Source: CAYFLR01 sp964343805 | GTDB lineage: Bacteria > Bdellovibrionota_B > Oligoflexia > CAYFLR01 | Direction: 5' to 3' | DNA: 64,000 bases | Assembly (NCBI GenBank): GCA_964343805.1 | Contig: CAYFLR010000017.1 | Span: 1 to 64,000 of the forward strand | In this document: piece after piece, positions 26,518 through 35,567 of the stretch | Layout of the letters: every line of letters begins with the position of its first letter | Position numbering within the stretch: position 1 is the stretch's first letter | The notes under the pieces: generated by a model | What the model saw: only the letters and a program-made list of their open reading frames with translations | Databases searched by the model: none | Told to the model about the DNA's origin: nothing | Made by a program: the position numbers and the translations under genes

Positions 26518-27176
26518 TTTCCTACTTTGGTATATAATACTCTGTCATGTAAACGGTTGGCCCGGCCTTGCCAAAACTCAATGCGTTCCGGGATAACGCG
26601 ATAGCCTCCCCAATGCTCGGGGCAAACTATTTCTTTTCCTTCATAAGATTTTTCAATCTGTAAAGTTCTCTGCACTAATTCTTTTCTTCCAGATATCACC
26701 CCACTCTGATTGGAAGCAAGGGCACTAATTCGGCTTCCCCGAGGTCGGGTGAGCCAGTACTTATTAGAAATATCATAATCCAGCTTTTCTACTTTTCCAC
26801 AGATCCTTACCTGCCTTTCAGGAAACATCCAATGAAAAACCAAACAAGCGTATGGGTTGCTCTCTATTTCTCTTCCCTTATCACTTTCATAATTTGTATA
26901 AAAACAAAAATGTTCGTCTAGTATCTCCTTATAAAGCACCACTCGTGCAGCGGGAAGACCTTCAGCTGTAGTAGTAGCTAAGGTCATTGCATTGGGGTCA
27001 TGAAGTAAAAAAGGAGGATACAAAGAACCTATAAAACGGCGACACATTTTTATAAAGGGTTGCACCGCCACTCTCCAGGCACTGGGATTAGGAGGAAGCC
27101 CCTCTTTAGCCACCGTGTACCACTCATGAAATTTTTCTATGGGATTATCAGGAAAACGATCGATTAGCTTTTCCAC
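26490..27176 (-). CDS. pdxH: Pyridoxamine 5'-phosphate oxidase
   Basis: This FMN enzyme oxidises pyridoxine or pyridoxamine 5'-phosphate to pyridoxal 5'-phosphate, using oxygen. The 228-residue length is normal. Family motifs include DPNAMTLATTTAEGLPAARVVLYK, FYTNYESDKGREI, the FMN and substrate residues in VRICGKVEKL, SNQSG, and the ending EFWQGRANRLHDR with the terminal Arg and His for PLP binding, followed by a short tail. The need for oxygen suggests the host sees air at least part of the time, although PLP-requiring, often anaerobic lysine fermentation genes are also in the window. It lies 35 bases after hflX. Confidence 0.96.
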   Translation of the reverse strand: MEKLIDRFPDNPIEKFHEWYTVAKEGLPPNPSAWRVAVQPFIKMCRRFIGSLYPPFLLHDPNAMTLATTTAEGLPAARVVLYKEILDEHFCFYTNYESDKGREIESNPYACLVFHWMFPERQVRICGKVEKLDYDISNKYWLTRPRGSRISALASNQSGVISGRKELVQRTLQIEKSYEGKEIVCPEHWGGYRVIPERIEFWQGRANRLHDRVLYTKVGKWVKHHLAP

Positions 27177-27211
27177 TTTACCAGCCTACCTTTTCAACAA
27201 TAATTATAAAT

Positions 27212-28507
27212 TTATAGATTATTAAATTCTTCAGGTACTTCAGAAGTTATTTTCAAATCACCACCAAATTGACGTATTTTTACCACATTATCTAGGGTTG
27301 TCTTGGCCGTGAATTCTATTTCAGAATCATGAGCTTTGGAAGAAACCACTTTGCAAACCTTCTGGACATAGGCAATTCCTTCACCTTGATCATAAGAAAA
27401 CTTCACCACAAAAGAGACCATGTCTCTTTCAAAAAACTGAAAAATATGGTCCCTTAATGACTTAATATTATTCATATCTAAAGCACTTAAAGAGAAGGAG
27501 TCCCTATTCCCCCTGGTCACAACTTTAGGTAAAAACCGTTCATTAAAAGGAAGCAAATCCGTTTTATTAAAAACATAAATGGTGTCAATTTCAGAAGCTC
27601 CAATCTCCTGTAAAACCTCATCGGTAATTTCCACCTGATGCTCATAACCGGGATGAGAAATATCAACCACATGGAGAATCAAATCAGCAAAACAAACCTC
27701 TTCTAAAGTAGATTTGAAAGCTTCTACTAAAGAATGAGGAATTTTTTTAATAAACCCAACGGTATCTGAAACCAGAATTTTGGGACGAGTTCGAGGGTCC
27801 AAAACTCTAATTTTAGGATCAAGAGTCACAAAGAGATTGTTATCTGAAACAAATCCCGAATGAGTGAGACCATTCATAATTTGGGTTTTTCCAACATTGG
27901 TATAGCCCACTAGGGCTACTTTTAAGATCGAGTTTCTGGTTTTTCTTTGAATGAATCGCTCTTTCTTAATGGTCTTTAAATCTTTCTTAAGTTTTGCCAT
28001 CCGGTCACGGAGTATTCGACGATCCACCTCAATTTGTTTCTCGCCCATTCCTCTACCGTAGAGACCTCCTTTTGCTCCTCTCTGACGTTCAAGGTGAAGC
28101 CACTTTCGCGTTAAACGCGGCAGCATATATTCGATACGAGCAATTTCAACTTGGGTCTTGGCTTCTTTGGTTTTGGCGTGCCGTTCAAAAATCTGCAAAA
28201 TTATATCAGTCCGGTCAAGAACCATCACTTTACACACCGTCTCAATGTTTTTTAATTGAGCGGGACTTAACTCCTGATCGAAAACCACCACATGGACTTG
28301 GTGCTCCTCTACTTTATCATGAAGCTCTTGCAGTTTTCCTTGACCTACAAAAGTAGCTGAGTCATATTTTTTTCTTCTTTGAATAAGAGTGTGCTCCACT
28401 CCGTATCCACAGGTACCCACCAGATCTTTTAATTCATCTAAAGACTCATCTACTTCTGTTGGATCTTCTGTCTGTAATACCACTGAAACCAGTAATGCTT
28501 TATCCAT
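27212..28507 (-). CDS. hflX: Ribosome-associated GTPase HflX
   Basis: The 431-residue protein has the HflX N-terminal domain (about 1-195, with FVGQGKLQEL and FDQELSPAQLKNIE), a linker with GGLYGRGMGEKQIEVDRR, and a G domain with GYTNVGKT (P-loop), DTVGFI (G3) and NKTD (G4). HflX splits stalled or stressed ribosomes and is often heat-induced. It starts seven bases after the small upstream gene and is followed closely by pdxH, consistent with one operon. Confidence 0.96.
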   Translation of the reverse strand: MDKALLVSVVLQTEDPTEVDESLDELKDLVGTCGYGVEHTLIQRRKKYDSATFVGQGKLQELHDKVEEHQVHVVVFDQELSPAQLKNIETVCKVMVLDRTDIILQIFERHAKTKEAKTQVEIARIEYMLPRLTRKWLHLERQRGAKGGLYGRGMGEKQIEVDRRILRDRMAKLKKDLKTIKKERFIQRKTRNSILKVALVGYTNVGKTQIMNGLTHSGFVSDNNLFVTLDPKIRVLDPRTRPKILVSDTVGFIKKIPHSLVEAFKSTLEEVCFADLILHVVDISHPGYEHQVEITDEVLQEIGASEIDTIYVFNKTDLLPFNERFLPKVVTRGNRDSFSLSALDMNNIKSLRDHIFQFFERDMVSFVVKFSYDQGEGIAYVQKVCKVVSSKAHDSEIEFTAKTTLDNVVKIRQFGGDLKITSEVPEEFNNL

Positions 28508-28514
28508 TTATCCT

Positions 28515-28835
28515 CTACATATCCTTAGTAAATCGATTGGTTAAGCCACATTTTTCAAGTAAAACAAACTCTTTTTTGGTGAGAACGATTTGATGAGAGT
28601 AATGAAGACGTTCAAAGACAAGATTGCAGATAACTTCATCAGGTTTGAAAGAGGGTTGAACATCCAGAGTAAAGTCATCACCAAAGGTAGCCACATCTCT
28701 TAATAAAGAGCGCACTCTCTTGACGGTTTTCTGCAACTCCTGACCTTCAACCGTTTCATAAAAGTCAAAGTTCTTATTACGACTAGGAACGGCAATTTGT
28801 TCCATCAAACGAACCATTTGCCGATCATGTTTCAA
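28515..28835 (-). CDS. Small conserved-looking protein of unknown function
   Basis: The 106-residue soluble protein (MKHDRQMVRLMEQIAVPS...) is Lys/Glu-rich with a central FDFYETVEGQELQKTVKRVRSLL helix and no membrane segment. It lies 15 bases after the 2-oxoacid oxidoreductase beta-gamma gene and seven bases before hflX, so it is almost certainly translated as part of that operon. I do not recognise a family. Confidence 0.65.
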   Translation of the reverse strand: MKHDRQMVRLMEQIAVPSRNKNFDFYETVEGQELQKTVKRVRSLLRDVATFGDDFTLDVQPSFKPDEVICNLVFERLHYSHQIVLTKKEFVLLEKCGLTNRFTKDM

Positions 28836-28850
28836 ACCTCGTCTCCTTTA

Positions 28851-30281
28851 CTATTTGCAATGCTCTTTGACATATTGATGCGCCTTCTCAATGACGGCAA
28901 AGTTTTTCTCTAAGAGCTCTTTCTTTTTGAAATGCTTCGTGATCAAGGTGACTAAACGTTCCACTTCCATGACTCCAGTGAATGCTAAATAAGCTGTAAG
29001 CACCGCCATGTTAGCAGCTGCTCTCACGCCTAAGGACTCAGCAATTTCAGTCACTGGTATATAAACAGCGGTCACATCTTCACGCTCTACCTTACGATCT
29101 ATAATGGCAGAATTGACAATGATTAGACCATCTTTTTCTACAATACCTTCAAATTCATCTAAGCTAGGTCTGTTCATAGCAATTAGAACATTAGGATTCT
29201 CAACCATGGGAGCCCCAACAGTTTGATTAGATAGCACTACATGACAATTGGCCGTTCCTCCACGCATTTCAGGTCCATAAGAAGGAAGCCAGGTTACGTT
29301 CAAGCCATGCTCCATTCCCAACAAAGAGAGGGTGGTTCCAGCCATTAAAACACCTTGTCCACCAAAACCAGCAATTCTGAGGCGCTGCTCTTTAAAATTA
29401 TCAACAAAAGATTGATCATGAGGAAACATTTTATCAAGGTCTTTAAAACCGAGAACACTCATAATTTCATCTTCGGTAGGTTTCCCTTCGATTCTTGGCT
29501 TGTCGCCACGATCCTTGATTTCATCTTTAAATAACTTTACTGGAAAATAGGGCTCTACCACATCTTTCATATACTGCATGGCGTCCACTGGAGTCATTTT
29601 CCAACCCACTGGGCAAGGGGATAAAATCTCAACAAAGGAGAAGCCTTTTCGATCTTTTTGAGCTTTTAAGGCTTTGCCAATGGCCTTTTTAGTTTTCATG
29701 GTCCCTTTAATATCACTTAAAGTTACCCTCTCTACATAAACGGGAGCTTCCAAAGTTCCTACGATTTCACTCATTCTCATGGGGAAACCTTCGGTGGAAA
29801 CATCTCGACCAAATGGAGTTGTAGTAGTTTTTTGTCCTTCCATAGTGGTTGGAGCCATCTGTCCACCCGTCATTCCATAGATTCCATTATTCACAAAAAT
29901 AACGGTCATATTTTCACCACGGTTGGCTGCATGAATAATTTCCGCAGTACCAATAGCAGCGAGGTCACCATCACCTTGATAACTGATAACAATACTATCG
30001 GGATTACTTCTAGAAACAGCGGTAGCGATTGCAGGAGCACGTCCATGAGCCGCTTGAATATTTCCGCAGTTAAAATAATAGTAACCAAAAACTGAGCAAC
30101 CAACAGGAGAGATAAATACGGTTCTCTCGCCAATTTCTAATTGATCCATCGCTTCTGCAATGAGCTTATGAATTCTACCGTGTCCACATCCGGGACAGTA
30201 GTGAGTTACATCTTTGTCACGTCCAGGCTTACGCTCAAATACGTCATAAAATCCTTTGGGTTTTTCCAAAACTTCTGCCAT
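28851..30281 (-). CDS. 2-oxoacid:ferredoxin oxidoreductase, fused beta (TPP) and gamma subunits
   Basis: Residues about 1-290 are the beta subunit, with HYCPGCGHGRIHKL near the start and the thiamine diphosphate/Mg region GDGDLAAIGTAEIIHAANRG...NNGIYGMTGGQ. Residues about 305-475 are the gamma subunit, with RIAGFGGQGVLMAG and YGPEMRGGTANCHVVLS. The two are separate genes in many organisms, and here they are one 476-residue chain. Together with the alpha subunit and the ferredoxin-like subunit this enzyme oxidatively decarboxylates a 2-oxoacid to acyl-CoA, reducing ferredoxin. The set resembles 2-oxoglutarate (Kor) and 2-ketoisovalerate (Vor) enzymes, which cannot be told apart by motif alone. 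Confidence 0.92.
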   Translation of the reverse strand: MAEVLEKPKGFYDVFERKPGRDKDVTHYCPGCGHGRIHKLIAEAMDQLEIGERTVFISPVGCSVFGYYYFNCGNIQAAHGRAPAIATAVSRSNPDSIVISYQGDGDLAAIGTAEIIHAANRGENMTVIFVNNGIYGMTGGQMAPTTMEGQKTTTTPFGRDVSTEGFPMRMSEIVGTLEAPVYVERVTLSDIKGTMKTKKAIGKALKAQKDRKGFSFVEILSPCPVGWKMTPVDAMQYMKDVVEPYFPVKLFKDEIKDRGDKPRIEGKPTEDEIMSVLGFKDLDKMFPHDQSFVDNFKEQRLRIAGFGGQGVLMAGTTLSLLGMEHGLNVTWLPSYGPEMRGGTANCHVVLSNQTVGAPMVENPNVLIAMNRPSLDEFEGIVEKDGLIIVNSAIIDRKVEREDVTAVYIPVTEIAESLGVRAAANMAVLTAYLAFTGVMEVERLVTLITKHFKKKELLEKNFAVIEKAHQYVKEHCK

Positions 30282-30298
30282 TATATTCTCCTATCACT

Positions 30299-31357
30299 TT
30301 AAGCAATATGTTTTTTATAAAACTCTTCAACCTTTTGATTCACTTCTTCTTGAGGAGGAACGGCTCCACCCATGCGACCATAAAAATCAGCAGGGACACG
30401 GCCATTAATCGCCAATTTAACATCTTGAATCATCTGGCCATTGGAAAGTTCGATGGCCATAAAAGCTTTGGCTTTGTCAGCTAATTCAGAGATTCTTTGA
30501 GAGGGAAAAGGCATTAAAGAAATGGGTCTAAATAGCCCTACTTTGTAGCCTTTAGCTCGCAGCTGATCTACCGTGGAATAGCTAATACGAGAAGAGATAC
30601 CGTAAGAAACTAACACAAGATCTGCATCATCGACATGATACTCTTGATAACGCACTTCGTTCTCTTCAATGGTTTTATATTTTTTCTGGAGATGAATATT
30701 AACTTCTTCCAACTCTTCGGTACTCATTTTAATAGAAGAAATCAGATTATTGGAACTGTCTTTATCCGCATAAATAGCCCAATCTTGTCTTTTCACCTGC
30801 TTCACATGATCTGGAAATTGAACGGGTTCCATCACTTGACCAATATAGGCATCAGCCAAAATATATACGGGAGTTCTGTATTTTTCAGCGAGTTCAAAAG
30901 CTAAAATAGTATGATCACACATCTCTTGAGGAGAGTTAGGAGCGAGTACGGGAGCCTTATAATTTCCATGTCCGCCACCCTTTACAACTTGGTTATAATC
31001 TCCTTGCTCAGGCCAAATATTGCCAAGACCAGGTCCCGCTCTCATAACATCAATAATAACGCAGGGAAGTTCAGCACCAGCTAAATAAGAAACTCCCTCT
31101 TGCTTTAAAGTAATACCAGGGCTGGAAGAGGCAGTCATAACTCTTCGACCTGCACAAGCAGCTCCATAAGCCATATTCACGGCAGCCACTTCACTTTCAG
31201 CCTGAATAAAAGTAGCTCCTACTTTGGGATAGAGATTAGCACACATATGTACGATTTCACTGGAAGGAGTAATGGGATATCCATAAAATTGAGTACATCC
31301 TGCCAACAGTGACGCTTTAGCTATAGCTTCATTGCCTTTAATAAATTCTCTTTTCAT
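30299..31357 (-). CDS. 2-oxoacid:ferredoxin oxidoreductase alpha subunit (KorA/VorB-like)
   Basis: The 352-residue protein starts REFIKGNEAIAKASLLAGCTQFYGYPITPSSEI, the typical alpha-subunit start that also resembles VorB. It has ASSSPGITLKQEG and GPGLGNIWPEQGDYNQVVKGGGHGNYKAPVLAP. It binds the substrate and forms part of the thiamine site with beta. The gene overlaps the ferredoxin-subunit gene by four bases (ATGA) and is 17 bases from the fused beta-gamma gene. Substrate is either 2-oxoglutarate or a branched-chain 2-oxoacid. Confidence 0.93.
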   Translation of the reverse strand: MKREFIKGNEAIAKASLLAGCTQFYGYPITPSSEIVHMCANLYPKVGATFIQAESEVAAVNMAYGAACAGRRVMTASSSPGITLKQEGVSYLAGAELPCVIIDVMRAGPGLGNIWPEQGDYNQVVKGGGHGNYKAPVLAPNSPQEMCDHTILAFELAEKYRTPVYILADAYIGQVMEPVQFPDHVKQVKRQDWAIYADKDSSNNLISSIKMSTEELEEVNIHLQKKYKTIEENEVRYQEYHVDDADLVLVSYGISSRISYSTVDQLRAKGYKVGLFRPISLMPFPSQRISELADKAKAFMAIELSNGQMIQDVKLAINGRVPADFYGRMGGAVPPQEEVNQKVEEFYKKHIA

Positions 31358-31590
31358 TTTTTCCCCTTCTTCTCTTTCTTATAAACCGTGATCGTTGATG
31401 GTTCTGGACAAGCATAAAAACAGAATCCGCAGCCAATACACCCATCCCCTGTGTAATTTACATAGGTATATCCCAGATGGTTGATCTTGTCAGACATCTC
31501 TAGGACATTCTTGGGACATTCACTTACACACAACTCACACCCTTTACAATGCTCCACCGAAATCTCTACATAAGGACGCTTCTCATTCAT
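31354..31590 (-). CDS. 2[4Fe-4S] ferredoxin-like delta subunit of the 2-oxoacid oxidoreductase
   Basis: The 78-residue protein carries two cluster motifs, CKGCELCVSECP and CIGCGFCFYACP, each CxxCxxCxxxCP. It shuttles electrons from the thiamine site to free ferredoxin. The ATG at 31590 (MNEKRPYVEIS) is preferred over TTG 31614 because GGGAGG lies nine bases before it and the shorter product matches the family. It follows lipA by a short spacer and its stop overlaps the alpha-subunit start. Confidence 0.93.
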   Translation of the reverse strand: MNEKRPYVEISVEHCKGCELCVSECPKNVLEMSDKINHLGYTYVNYTGDGCIGCGFCFYACPEPSTITVYKKEKKGKK

Positions 31591-31627
31591 TAACCCATAC
31601 CTCCCTTTCGCCAAGGCGTTGCTAACT

Positions 31628-32524
31628 CTACTGCATATTTTTTTTGATATGCTGTGCTATAAAATATTCCCCAGCTTTGTAACTGGATCGAACCAAGGGA
31701 CTGGCGGCAACAACTTTAAACCCCGCTTCGCGCGCCTGTTCCTCATATTTTTTAAATTGATCGGGGTGAATGTACTCTTTCACGGGATAGTGTTTTTCCG
31801 TTGGTCTTAAGTACTGGCCTATAGTTATAAAATCCACATCCTTAGCCCGTAATTCACTCATTGTTTCTAAAACTTCTTCCTCTGTTTCACCCATCCCTAC
31901 CATTAAAGAGGATTTGGTATAAATAGTAGGATCTAGAGTTTTAATTCTCCCTAATAGCTCTAAAGAACGATCATAGGAAGCTCTGCGATCTCTAATCTCA
32001 CCGGTAAGTCTTTTAACCGTCTCTAAATTATGTGAAATAACAGTTGGTTTTGCTTTTACAATAACCTTAAGAGGATCAAGCTCTCCTTTTAGGTCACCAA
32101 TTAAGGTTTCTAATAAGGTATTAGGACACTCTTGTTTAATTGCCAAAATGGTTTTAGCAAAATGCTCAGCGCCACTATCTTCTAGATCATCTCGATCGAC
32201 ACTGGTAACCACCACATACTTAAGGTCAAGCTGACTCAATAAATGGGCTGTTTTATAAGGTTCTTCAGGATCAAGAACCCTCTTAGGGTTTCCAGTTTTT
32301 ACATTACAGAATTTACAAAACCTTGTACATGTATCTCCCATGATCATAATAGTCAGGGTTTTCTGTTCCCAACACTCTGCAATATTTGGACATTTTGCCT
32401 CTTTACAGACGGTGGCCAATCCTAAATGCCCCGTCTCTTTTTTCAATTGAAAAAAACCCGGTGATGAGGGTAGACGAACCTTCAACCAATCCGGCTTTTT
32501 CTCTTTAATATCAATATGTTCCAT
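31628..32524 (-). CDS. lipA: Lipoyl synthase
   Basis: This radical SAM enzyme inserts two sulfurs into protein-bound octanoate to make the lipoyl cofactor of 2-oxoacid dehydrogenases and the glycine cleavage system. The auxiliary cluster motif CKEAKCPNIAEC (C-x4-C-x5-C), the radical SAM motif CTRFCKFC and the C-terminal RSSYKAGE motif are present. Length (298) is normal. It is the first gene of the minus-strand run that continues with the ferredoxin-type oxidoreductase. That neighbour needs thiamine but no lipoate, so the two may serve alternative routes for the same 2-oxoacids. Confidence 0.97.
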   Translation of the reverse strand: MEHIDIKEKKPDWLKVRLPSSPGFFQLKKETGHLGLATVCKEAKCPNIAECWEQKTLTIMIMGDTCTRFCKFCNVKTGNPKRVLDPEEPYKTAHLLSQLDLKYVVVTSVDRDDLEDSGAEHFAKTILAIKQECPNTLLETLIGDLKGELDPLKVIVKAKPTVISHNLETVKRLTGEIRDRRASYDRSLELLGRIKTLDPTIYTKSSLMVGMGETEEEVLETMSELRAKDVDFITIGQYLRPTEKHYPVKEYIHPDQFKKYEEQAREAGFKVVAASPLVRSSYKAGEYFIAQHIKKNMQ

Positions 32525-32590
32525 ATAAACAGCCTTAGCCTAGTTCATTTTTTCCTGTATTAAAACACGAGACCACCTTAAAAGCAAACA

Positions 32591-32687
32591 TTGCTTATTG
32601 ACACTTCTCCCCGAATAGTCTAGGACACTTGATAATCATGGTTAGATTTCAAATCTAATAAATACTTATATTGTAATCAATAAGCAA
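32591..32687. promoter_or_regulatory. Two nested palindromes in the lipA-dusB divergent promoter region
   Basis: TTGCTTATTGA at 32591-32601 and its exact reverse complement at 32677-32687 flank the region. Inside, TTAGATTT-C-AAATCTAA at 32642-32658 is a perfect 17-base palindrome of the sort bound by a dimeric regulator. The region is the only space for both divergent promoters, so an operator role is reasonable. No regulator is identified. Confidence 0.45.
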
Positions 32688-32697
32688 AGGGAGACTC

Positions 32698-33666
32698 TTG
32701 AATCAGCCAATCAAACCAATCGGACCGGTTCCTATCCCTGGTTTATGTCGCTTAGCGCCAATGGCAAGTATTTCTAATATCCCATTTCGTATAGTTTGTA
32801 AAGCCGAGGGAAGCTCTTTCCTTACCAGTGAAGAGATCAGTGCCAAAGGACTCATTCATAATGCCAAAAACACAGCTTCTATAGCCAATTTCTTACCTGA
32901 AGAGAAGCCTATCTCTATGCAGTTAGTAGGAGCAAACCCTCAAGAGCTCGCTGATGCGGCAATAATTCTTCAAGATAGAGGTGCTGATATTGTGGATCTA
33001 AATATGGGCTGCCCCGTTAAGAAAGTGGTCAAAACTGGGTCAGGATCCGCCCTTATGAGAGACCCACAAAAAGTCCATGAAATTCTAAAAACAATGAGAA
33101 AGGCTATCAAGGTTCCTTTCACCATTAAAATAAGAGCAGGTTGGGATGACAATAGCATTAATGCACCTGAAATTGCCCATATTGCAGAGGAAGAAGGGGT
33201 CGACGCCCTCACCATACATGGTCGGACCAGAGCCCAAGGTTACTCTGGAACAGCTAACCGATCCATTATTAAGAAAGTTGTTGAAAGCGTTCAAATACCT
33301 GTAACAGGAAACGGAGATGTGCAAAATTATCATGATGCCATTAAAATGAAAGAGCAAACCGGTTGTAATGATGTAATGATCGGTAGGGCAGCACTGGGTG
33401 CCCCATGGTGTTTCAACCCTGACTTTATTAACCTAACTCCAGAAGGACAGAAAGCCCATAAATTGCAAGCAATTGAATACCATATGCAGTTGATCCAACA
33501 ATATCTAGATGAGAGGTTTGGTCTTCTGCAAATGAAAAAACATCTGTCTTGGTACTCAAAAGGAATTTATAACTCCACTGAATTTAGAAAAAATGTTTTC
33601 TTCTTCAAAACCCCAGAGGAGCTCCTCGAATCCTTCCGTAATTTCTGGAATAGGTCAGAAGTTTAA
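32698..33666 (+). CDS. dusB: tRNA-dihydrouridine synthase, DusB-like
   Basis: This FMN enzyme reduces specific uridines in tRNA. The 322-residue protein starts at TTG, supported by AAGGGAG six bases upstream. It has LAPMASISNIPFR, SEEISAKGL, the catalytic Cys in DLNMGCPVKKVVKTGSG, the Lys in TIKIRAGW, HGRTRAQGYSG and NGDVQNY, in the family order. The last part forms the helical tRNA-binding domain. The 3' end overlaps the convergent methyltransferase gene by four bases or fewer. Confidence 0.95.
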   Translation: MNQPIKPIGPVPIPGLCRLAPMASISNIPFRIVCKAEGSSFLTSEEISAKGLIHNAKNTASIANFLPEEKPISMQLVGANPQELADAAIILQDRGADIVDLNMGCPVKKVVKTGSGSALMRDPQKVHEILKTMRKAIKVPFTIKIRAGWDDNSINAPEIAHIAEEEGVDALTIHGRTRAQGYSGTANRSIIKKVVESVQIPVTGNGDVQNYHDAIKMKEQTGCNDVMIGRAALGAPWCFNPDFINLTPEGQKAHKLQAIEYHMQLIQQYLDERFGLLQMKKHLSWYSKGIYNSTEFRKNVFFFKTPEELLESFRNFWNRSEV

Positions 33667-34299
33667 ATTTTTTGATTATAAATTTGAGATAAAACAATCC
33701 CTGCCGCCACAGAGACATTGGTGGAATCCATGGAGTTTTCAATAGGGATTCGCATCAACTTATCACACTTTTTCNNNNNNNNNNNNNNNNNNNNNNNNNN
33801 NNNNNNNNNNNNNNNNNNNNNNNNNNNNNNNNNNNNNNNNNNNNNNNNNNNNNNNNNNNNNNNNNNNNNNNNNNNNNNNNNNNNNNNNNNNNNNNNNNNN
33901 NNNNNNNNNNNNNNNNNNNNNNNNNNNNNNNNNNNNNNNNNNNNNTTCCCCCTGCATATCAAGGCCAACAATCCAATACCCTATTTTTTGCAATGCCTCG
34001 CTGGCCCGATTGATATTCTTAACCGAGACCAAGGAGACATGATCTACCCCCCCTCGGGCAACTCGAATTACCGATGAAGTGAGTGATACCTGCCTTTTAT
34101 CAGGCAACAGAATATAGGGAACTTTAAAACAGGCTGCAGAACGAATAATCGCCCCTAAATTCTGAGGATCTTCTAAATGGTCCAAGATGATAATGACAGG
34201 AAGATCATTGGTCTGCTGTAAATTGGAAAGAAACTGATCCCAAGAGCAAAAATAATCATTATAATTTTCTGATTCAGAAGAGTTTGGATTTTTTTTCAT
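33663..34299 (-). CDS. SpoU/TrmH-family RNA 2'-O-methyltransferase with internal gap
   Basis: The N-terminal half is in one frame (LDHLEDPQNLGAIIRSA, motif with the catalytic Asn and Arg) and the C-terminal part (NVSVAAGIVLSQIYNQ) in another. A 171-base gap at 33775-33945 lies between, so the gap length is off by a non-multiple of three. The two halves clearly belong to one SPOUT methyltransferase, which adds a methyl to a ribose of rRNA or tRNA. The total of about 212 residues means it lacks the N-terminal L30e-like domain of RlmB. It starts within ATGA, overlapping the DUF4388 gene by four bases. Confidence 0.85.
33775..33945. other. Assembly gap (171 N)
   Basis: Estimated-length gap inside the SpoU methyltransferase gene. 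The frame shift across it shows the estimate is not exact. Confidence 0.99.
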
Positions 34300-35564
34300 T
34301 GCTGCTGTTGGTTTTGTTTGTCCATTTCCACTACCAGACCTTCGATCTCTTTAGCGTCTTTGGGTGGCATAAATTCTCTCACCTCAAAAAGGATAAACTC
34401 TTGAAATTCTGTTAAGAAATGAAAAAGGGCGTCCAATGCTTTGGTACTGATTTTACTTCCCACCTGGATTCCCTGTAAAAGATTCGCCTTGGCTAAAACT
34501 CCCGTATTAGCAAACTGGAGGTCGCCAAAGCGGGTAAGGAGCTCATTTTTATCATTTTTCAAAAAGGTATCAATTTGCTCCACCAATTCAGGTTGTTTGG
34601 TTTTGATAAATTGATGCATCACTGAAAAAATGGAGTTTTTCTGGTCAATAGTTAAATGAGCTTTACGATTTAACTCCTCCTGGGTCACCGCCGCTGTGTT
34701 AAACACATCATAGTCTGAGCACGTTACAATTCGTTTAGTCATCAGATAATGAGTTACAGACATAATATAAGCATGTGAAAGCTTTGAAGCTTTTAAAATA
34801 TCTTTTTTAGTGGGGTTTTTTCTTAAAATGGATATGAACTCCTTGTCAAAATCAGTCAGCCCCGTATCGTTTATTTCATCGGGCACCTCAAAAAGGCTAT
34901 CCTCATTAGTTTTTTTATCAAAATCCGAGATATTCAGACCCTTTTTAGCGGATGTATTGATAAATGTTTCTGTGGGTTTATCTAAGCGCAGGCGAATGAA
35001 ACGACTGTGAGAGGTTTCATCAAAAAACACATCGGCATTATCCATAAAGAAGATGGAATTCACTAACTCTTCTACCTGAGTCCGCATAGCTTGGAAGAGT
35101 TTAAAATGGTTAAAAACTCCGGATTCCACAAGAATTCCACCAAACCTTTTTCCTTTAGTTACCTGCACACTGGTGCTGGCCAATTCCATCACGGTGATAA
35201 AACCCTTTCTATAAATAACTTCACCGAGACGATCATCCTTTTGATTGGATCTGGCAAAAACAATGATTCCTTTTTCAAAAAAGATCGATCTTTGCACATC
35301 ACCGCTTTTAAAAATAAGCTCTCCAGATAACTCATTTTGAGCAACCGACAACATAATTCCCTGAAAAGCCTCTTGCTTAACTCCTCCTTTTAATAAAAAG
35401 GCGGCACTCGCTCCTTCAGCTTCTCTTAAGATGACTGCCTTTCTGTGAAGAGGATCCACCTCCAGTTTCAGATGAGCCTTCTGCTCAATTTTACTTTGGA
35501 ATTTTTTTAATAGATCGAGAGTTTGATCGAAATCGATCAAAGGTGCACTGGTTTCTTCAGCCAA
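34296..35564 (-). CDS. DUF4388 (PATAN-like) domain protein
   Basis: Residues about 75-185 form a DUF4388-type domain: GELIFKSGDVQRSIFFEKGIIVFARSNQKDDRLGEVI and YRKGFITV. This domain is often attached to receivers or found near two-component systems in delta-type Proteobacteria. The remainder is helical and unrecognised, ending in a Gln-rich tail. It lies three bases after ntrX and overlaps the methyltransferase start, so it is likely part of the ntrYX transcript and may act in the same signalling route. No catalytic residues are seen. Confidence 0.8.
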   Translation of the reverse strand: MAEETSAPLIDFDQTLDLLKKFQSKIEQKAHLKLEVDPLHRKAVILREAEGASAAFLLKGGVKQEAFQGIMLSVAQNELSGELIFKSGDVQRSIFFEKGIIVFARSNQKDDRLGEVIYRKGFITVMELASTSVQVTKGKRFGGILVESGVFNHFKLFQAMRTQVEELVNSIFFMDNADVFFDETSHSRFIRLRLDKPTETFINTSAKKGLNISDFDKKTNEDSLFEVPDEINDTGLTDFDKEFISILRKNPTKKDILKASKLSHAYIMSVTHYLMTKRIVTCSDYDVFNTAAVTQEELNRKAHLTIDQKNSIFSVMHQFIKTKQPELVEQIDTFLKNDKNELLTRFGDLQFANTGVLAKANLLQGIQVGSKISTKALDALFHFLTEFQEFILFEVREFMPPKDAKEIEGLVVEMDKQNQQQQ

Positions 35565-35567
35565 AAT

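Noticed and set aside
27994..28356. Plus-strand open frame inside hflX.
   Set aside because: It lies opposite conserved HflX sequence and has no ribosome site or family match.
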